A stretch of DNA of 64,000 bases, from NCBI GenBank assembly GCA_965219665.1, contig CBDCOD010000025.1, positions 62,001 through 126,000 of the forward strand. The letters run 5' to 3'. A model generated the notes under the pieces. It was not told the origin of the DNA. It searched no databases and worked only from the letters and a program-made list of their open reading frames with translations. Positions 60,770-64,000 of the stretch are shown here, piece by piece (within the stretch, counting starts at the first letter, position 1; each line of letters starts with the position of its first letter). This stretch comes from CBDCOD01 sp965219665. GTDB taxonomy: Bacteria > Pseudomonadota > Gammaproteobacteria > CAKMZV01. The position numbers and the translations under genes were made by a program.

Positions 60770-61546
60770 ATGAGTCAACTAATTGTCAATAAAAAAGGGC
60801 ATGTGGCGCATATAACGATGCATAATCCACCAGCTAATACGTGGACACTGCAAACATTAGACATGCTCAGTACCACTATAGATAAACTCAACCAAGACAG
60901 CAGTATTCAAGCGTTGGTGCTCACTGGAGAGGGTACTAAGTTTTTCTGCGCTGGAGCAGATCTAAAAATCTTTGCTGAGGCAGATGAAGGCTTATCTTTC
61001 AAAATGGCAACCGCCTTTGGTGAGGCTTTTGAAAAACTGTCTAATTTTCGTGGCGTAAGTATTGCTGCTATTAATGGCTATGCTATGGGAGGGGGACTTG
61101 AAGTGGCGCTTGCCTGTGATATTCGCCTCAGTATTGCCACTGCCAGAATGGCCTTGCCTGAAGCCAAGGTTGGACTACTGCCCTGTGCAGGTGGTACACA
61201 AAATCTTACAGCCGCTGTTGGTGAAGCATGGGCGAAACGCATGATTTTATGTGGCGAAATGATTGATGCTACAACAGCTGAAAAAATTGGTTTGGTAGAA
61301 GAAGTATTAGACGATGCAGACAATTTGCTCAAAAAAGCCAGTGAGTTGGCAGAAGGTGTGGCAAAACAAAGCCCTACCAGCCTGTTGTATTGCAAGCAGT
61401 TGATTCAAGCAGGTCGCCATAAGCCACGCGGGCATGCTCTTATTGACGAGCGCGAATTATTTGTAAAGCTATGGCGTGATAACAACCGCCAAGAAGGCTG
61501 TAACGCCTTCTTGGAAAAACGCCAACCGCAGTGGTCTAATCGTTAG
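60770..61546 (+). CDS. Enoyl-CoA hydratase (crotonase family), 258 aa
   Basis: The protein has VLTGEGTKFFCAGADLKIFA (CoA loop), AINGYAMGGGLEVALACDIR (oxyanion hole) and MALPEAKVGLLPCAGGTQNL with two Glu-type catalytic positions. It likely hydrates methacrylyl- or tiglyl-CoA in valine/isoleucine breakdown, since it ends the mmsA operon. The start follows AAGGAGG. A strong terminator hairpin lies 12 bp after its stop. Confidence 0.88.
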   Translation: MSQLIVNKKGHVAHITMHNPPANTWTLQTLDMLSTTIDKLNQDSSIQALVLTGEGTKFFCAGADLKIFAEADEGLSFKMATAFGEAFEKLSNFRGVSIAAINGYAMGGGLEVALACDIRLSIATARMALPEAKVGLLPCAGGTQNLTAAVGEAWAKRMILCGEMIDATTAEKIGLVEEVLDDADNLLKKASELAEGVAKQSPTSLLYCKQLIQAGRHKPRGHALIDERELFVKLWRDNNRQEGCNAFLEKRQPQWSNR

Positions 61547-61557
61547 TTATGTGAGTA

Positions 61558-61589
61558 CAAAAAAGCCGCACTTTCTGCGGCTTTTTTTA
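61558..61589. terminator. Bidirectional intrinsic terminator
   Basis: AAAAAAGCCGCA, a short CTTTC loop and TGCGGCTTTTTTT form a 6-bp GC stem with A and T tracts, at the end of the catabolic operon and of the convergent DM13 gene. Confidence 0.92.
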
Positions 61590-61615
61590 TGTTGGTTTAA
61601 GCGACTACGCTATGC

Positions 61616-62101
61616 TTAAAAATCAGCACTGACTATAAATTCTCTGAAGGATTTACACCATACTGTTACAGAACTTACTTTGACACCATTAGGAATTTTG
61701 TAGTAGGTTGCTCCCGATCCTTTGATAAGTTTGCCTAACTCTATTTGCCTGTCGTGGTTAAAGCGGTCTTCGTGATCCACGTTGGTATCTTGTGAGACAT
61801 AAATGTGATAGTCTGGCCCTGGCGTAGACTTAAAATCAGGAGCCAGTTGAATAAACCGTCCCTCGTCACTCTTCACAAGAAGAACTGATCCTGAACCATT
61901 ATGCAGGCTATCCTGACCGCGATCATTTTCTCTAAACTGCGCTTTAGCAACAATAGTGCCATCAATTAGTTGATCATCCTCAAAGCGTGATTTAATATCG
62001 CTGATATGACCACCAACAATCGTTTTCAAGTTATCAAACCAACTGGCGTTGGCAAATGGCGTGATTAAGATGAATAGGCTAATGAGTATAAATTTTTTCA
62101 T
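61616..62101 (-). CDS. Secreted DM13-domain protein, 161 aa
   Basis: A signal peptide (KKFILISLFILITPFANA) precedes a DM13-like domain: GSGSVLLVKSDEGRFIQLAP, TPGPDYHIYVSQDTNV, LGKLIKGSGATYYKIP and VSSVTVWCKSFREFIVSADF. The W-C-x-x-F pattern with one conserved Cys is the family hallmark, linked to redox or electron-transfer roles. It converges on the catabolic operon and shares its terminator. Function in this organism is unknown. Confidence 0.85.
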   Translation of the reverse strand: MKKFILISLFILITPFANASWFDNLKTIVGGHISDIKSRFEDDQLIDGTIVAKAQFRENDRGQDSLHNGSGSVLLVKSDEGRFIQLAPDFKSTPGPDYHIYVSQDTNVDHEDRFNHDRQIELGKLIKGSGATYYKIPNGVKVSSVTVWCKSFREFIVSADF

Positions 62102-62433
62102 GCGCGTATTCTACTCAAATTACGGGAGATAGTAAAGTATTACTATAGCACTGCAAGACTAAATTAGAATTATCAATACAACAACCAAATTCAGAATCCA
62201 GAAGCTGCCGTGACCAGGTGTGCTACGATTAGTAGCCCATGCTCATTGCCGTTATAAATGCCAGAGAGATGTATTAGGCATGTTCTGACAAGTCCAGGGA
62301 AGTGAATGGTTTATAGGGTATTTGTACAAAACAAGGAAATCCGTACACTTTGTATATATAATCCAACACGATATTTAAATTCTGTGCGTTTTGCGAAACG
62401 CTGTAATATATTGTTCAATCTGAGGTCATATCC
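62102..62433. other. Intergenic region, 332 bp
   Basis: It separates the divergent DM13 and TRAP genes. No ORF or RNA gene is seen. A TATAAT lies at 62357-62362 facing dctP, without a good -35 at 17 bp. TTTGTACAAA (62321-62330) is a 10-bp palindrome and a possible regulator site. Confidence 0.4.
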
Positions 62434-63435
62434 ATGAAACTAAAAAACACATATTTGGGCATTATTGCTCTATTGTTTGCTTTTGAAGCAAGTGCAGCCA
62501 CTATCTGGGATGTTTCTCTGTGGGGGAAACGGCGTGCCTTTACCGAGAATGTAGAAAAATTAGCTGAGTTGGTCAAGCAAAAAACCAATGGTGAATTTCT
62601 ATTAAAAATTTCTTACGGTGGTTTGTCTAAGCCGAAAGAAAATTTAGATGGTATTGCAATTGGTGCCTTTCCGATGGCTCAATTTTGTTCATTCTACCAT
62701 GCTAAGAAAAATCCGAGTATAACTGTCACAGAGCTGCCGTTTGCTAAAAATGTATCTCTAAAGCAGTTGAGCAAAATCACACAGAAGGTTTTAGAGCATC
62801 CAACTGTTAAGAAGGATTTAGCCCGCTGGAATGCAACGCTACTCATGCCTACACCGTTGCCTCAGTATAATATTGTTTCTAAGAGCGAGGAGTTAAAAAA
62901 TCTTTCTGATTTCAAAGGGTTGCGTATACGTGGACCAGGTGGCATTATGGGCGTGTTAGGAAAATTAGGTGCGGTTAAAACTGGCGTTCCATTTACTGAG
63001 GTACGTCAAGCCATGGATTCTGGTTTAATTGATGCAGCCTCTTTTGCACCGCACGCGCATTTGGCGACTAAGTCTTATCAGGCAGGAAAGTGGGCAACTA
63101 CTAATCTGAATTTGGGTACAGCCAACTGTCCTGTGGTGGTTAACACAGATGCGCTTAATGCGTTGAAACCAGCACATCGAAGAGCTTTATTAGACTCTGT
63201 AGATGAGGCTTTGGATTATTATGTCAATCATTATGAGTCTAAAACGACTGGAGCATACGAAAAAGCGATTGATAAATCTGGTGTTAAGCGCGTAACTTTC
63301 ACAAAACACCAAACAGAAGAGCTTGACAAATTGGCAGAATCTGTTCGTTCAGAGTGGGTTAAAAAATATGCCAAGTCATTTGACTCTCAAGCATTGTTTG
63401 ATTACACGGAAAAACTATTCCGCAGTGCGCAATAA
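62434..63435 (+). CDS. dctP: TRAP transporter substrate-binding protein (DctP family)
   Basis: This periplasmic protein has a signal peptide (to about residue 22, FEASAATIW) and the TRAP-binding fold. LVKQKTNGEFLLKISYGG, LSDFKGLRIRGPGGIMG (the family carboxylate-binding Arg), and MDSGLIDAASFAPHAHLATK are visible. The 333-aa length is typical. The ligand is unknown; most family members bind organic acids through the conserved Arg. The dctQ-type permease starts 72 bp downstream. Confidence 0.92.
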   Translation: MKLKNTYLGIIALLFAFEASAATIWDVSLWGKRRAFTENVEKLAELVKQKTNGEFLLKISYGGLSKPKENLDGIAIGAFPMAQFCSFYHAKKNPSITVTELPFAKNVSLKQLSKITQKVLEHPTVKKDLARWNATLLMPTPLPQYNIVSKSEELKNLSDFKGLRIRGPGGIMGVLGKLGAVKTGVPFTEVRQAMDSGLIDAASFAPHAHLATKSYQAGKWATTNLNLGTANCPVVVNTDALNALKPAHRRALLDSVDEALDYYVNHYESKTTGAYEKAIDKSGVKRVTFTKHQTEELDKLAESVRSEWVKKYAKSFDSQALFDYTEKLFRSAQ

Positions 63436-63507
63436 AACGCCAATTATTGGATAGTGTTATAAGTTCGCTATTGATCTGTTATATGAGGTAGTATCGAATT
63501 TTTTACA

Positions 63508-64000
63508 GTGAATAGTCTTGATAGATGGCTCTATGTGATAGAGCGTATGCTAGCGTTTGTTGGTGGTGCCACCATTTTTTTGTTGGTGCTATTAACTGGC
63601 GTAAATGTACTTGGACGTTGGCTTTTTAGTTTGCCAGTTGACGGCTATGTAGATTGGGTCGAGCAGGCAATGGCATTCATTGCTTTTCTCGGCCTGGCTT
63701 ATACGCAGCGCATGGATGGGCATATTCGTATGGACTTGGTTATCCGCCATTTTCGCCCAAGAGTACTCTGGTTTGCAGAGATTATCAGTACAACCTTGAT
63801 GCTGGTTATCAGTTTGATGATCACTTATGGTGCCAGCCTACACTTTTGGCGCGCTTATCAAATTGGCGATTCTTCTTTAGATATTGAACTGCCTACGTGG
63901 CCTGCTAAATTAGTGATCCCATTTGCATTGACGGTATTGTCCTTACGGCTTATACTGCAGTTAATTGATTTCTTTTGTGCGTGGAAAAATAATCGGGCTC
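63508..64000 (+). CDS. dctQ: TRAP transporter small permease (DctQ family), partial
   Basis: From a GTG at 63508, NSLDRWLYVIERMLAFVGGA opens a frame with four membrane segments in 164 codons and runs off the window edge. FIAFLGLAYTQRMDGHIRMD is the DctQ signature (the G-x-x-x-R-x-x-G-H-I-x-x-D block). It should be followed by a dctM-type large permease. The GTG start has weak ribosome binding (GAGGTAGTATCG about 20 bp away), so an ATG further in is possible. Confidence 0.88.
   Translation, partial: MNSLDRWLYVIERMLAFVGGATIFLLVLLTGVNVLGRWLFSLPVDGYVDWVEQAMAFIAFLGLAYTQRMDGHIRMDLVIRHFRPRVLWFAEIISTTLMLVISLMITYGASLHFWRAYQIGDSSLDIELPTWPAKLVIPFALTVLSLRLILQLIDFFCAWKNNRA

Overview
The window looks like chromosome of a moderately AT-rich gammaproteobacterium. 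It has an LpxL-type lipid A acyltransferase, hemF, truB-rbfA, argS with a SPOR protein, and a MerR (LiuR-type) regulated branched-chain amino acid catabolic locus. I could not assign a genus from the sequence alone.

Layout. (1) 0.06-9.0 kb holds housekeeping genes: ThiE-like, lipid A acyltransferase, hemF, truB, rbfA, tpx, a dihydroorotase, hisI, a SPOR protein, argS and tRNA-Pro(UGG). (2) 9.0-20.8 kb is a chromosomal integron. intI is at 19807-20769 (+), attI lies just upstream, and about 10.6 kb of cassettes run away from it on the minus strand, separated by attC sites. Many cassettes are defence or addiction modules, and most of those are broken: a TIR plus caspase pair resembling type IV Thoeris, an AAA ATPase plus DUF4435 pair resembling PARIS, a DUF262/DUF1524 nuclease split by an IS3-family element, hicBA, and DUF4160-DUF2442. 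Small intact cassettes lie between them (RDD membrane protein, retropepsin-like protease, a 50-aa zinc-ribbon protein, DUF5334/DUF2188, an Rmf-like protein). A gene-less cassette with a large structured attC recurs three times, one copy partly deleted.

(3) 21.3-29.4 kb is a decaprenylphosphoryl-arabinose (DprE1/DprE2/UbiA-HAD) and glycosyltransferase cluster like that of mycobacteria. It probably feeds arabinofuranose to a surface glycan or glycoprotein through two GT-C enzymes. (4) 29.5-34.3 kb holds an ACP/SDR/AMP-ligase trio, alr and rarA.

(5) 34.3-61.6 kb is a large divergent catabolic locus for leucine and valine, possibly isoleucine. Minus-strand arm: SDR, acyl-CoA dehydrogenase, mmsB, 3-hydroxyisobutyryl-CoA hydrolase, ETF-QO, HMG-CoA lyase, LiuR-type regulator, alpha/beta hydrolase. 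Plus-strand arm: a Liv ABC importer with an embedded acyl-CoA synthetase, PaaK-like ligase, thioesterase, thiolase, isovaleryl-CoA dehydrogenase, both methylcrotonyl-CoA carboxylase subunits, methylglutaconyl-CoA hydratase, ETF, mmsA and a second hydratase. Imported amino or acyl substrates are oxidised to acetyl-CoA, acetoacetate and propionyl-CoA, with electrons passing through ETF and ETF-QO to quinone. The acyl-CoA synthetase, livH and livM frames contain several indels. (6) 61.6-64 kb has a secreted DM13-domain protein and the start of a TRAP transporter operon (dctP, dctQ), which runs off the window.

All family names come from motif recognition by eye; no database search was run. The many frameshifts in the cassettes and in 43-46 kb may be real decay or base-calling indels, and this is flagged where it matters.
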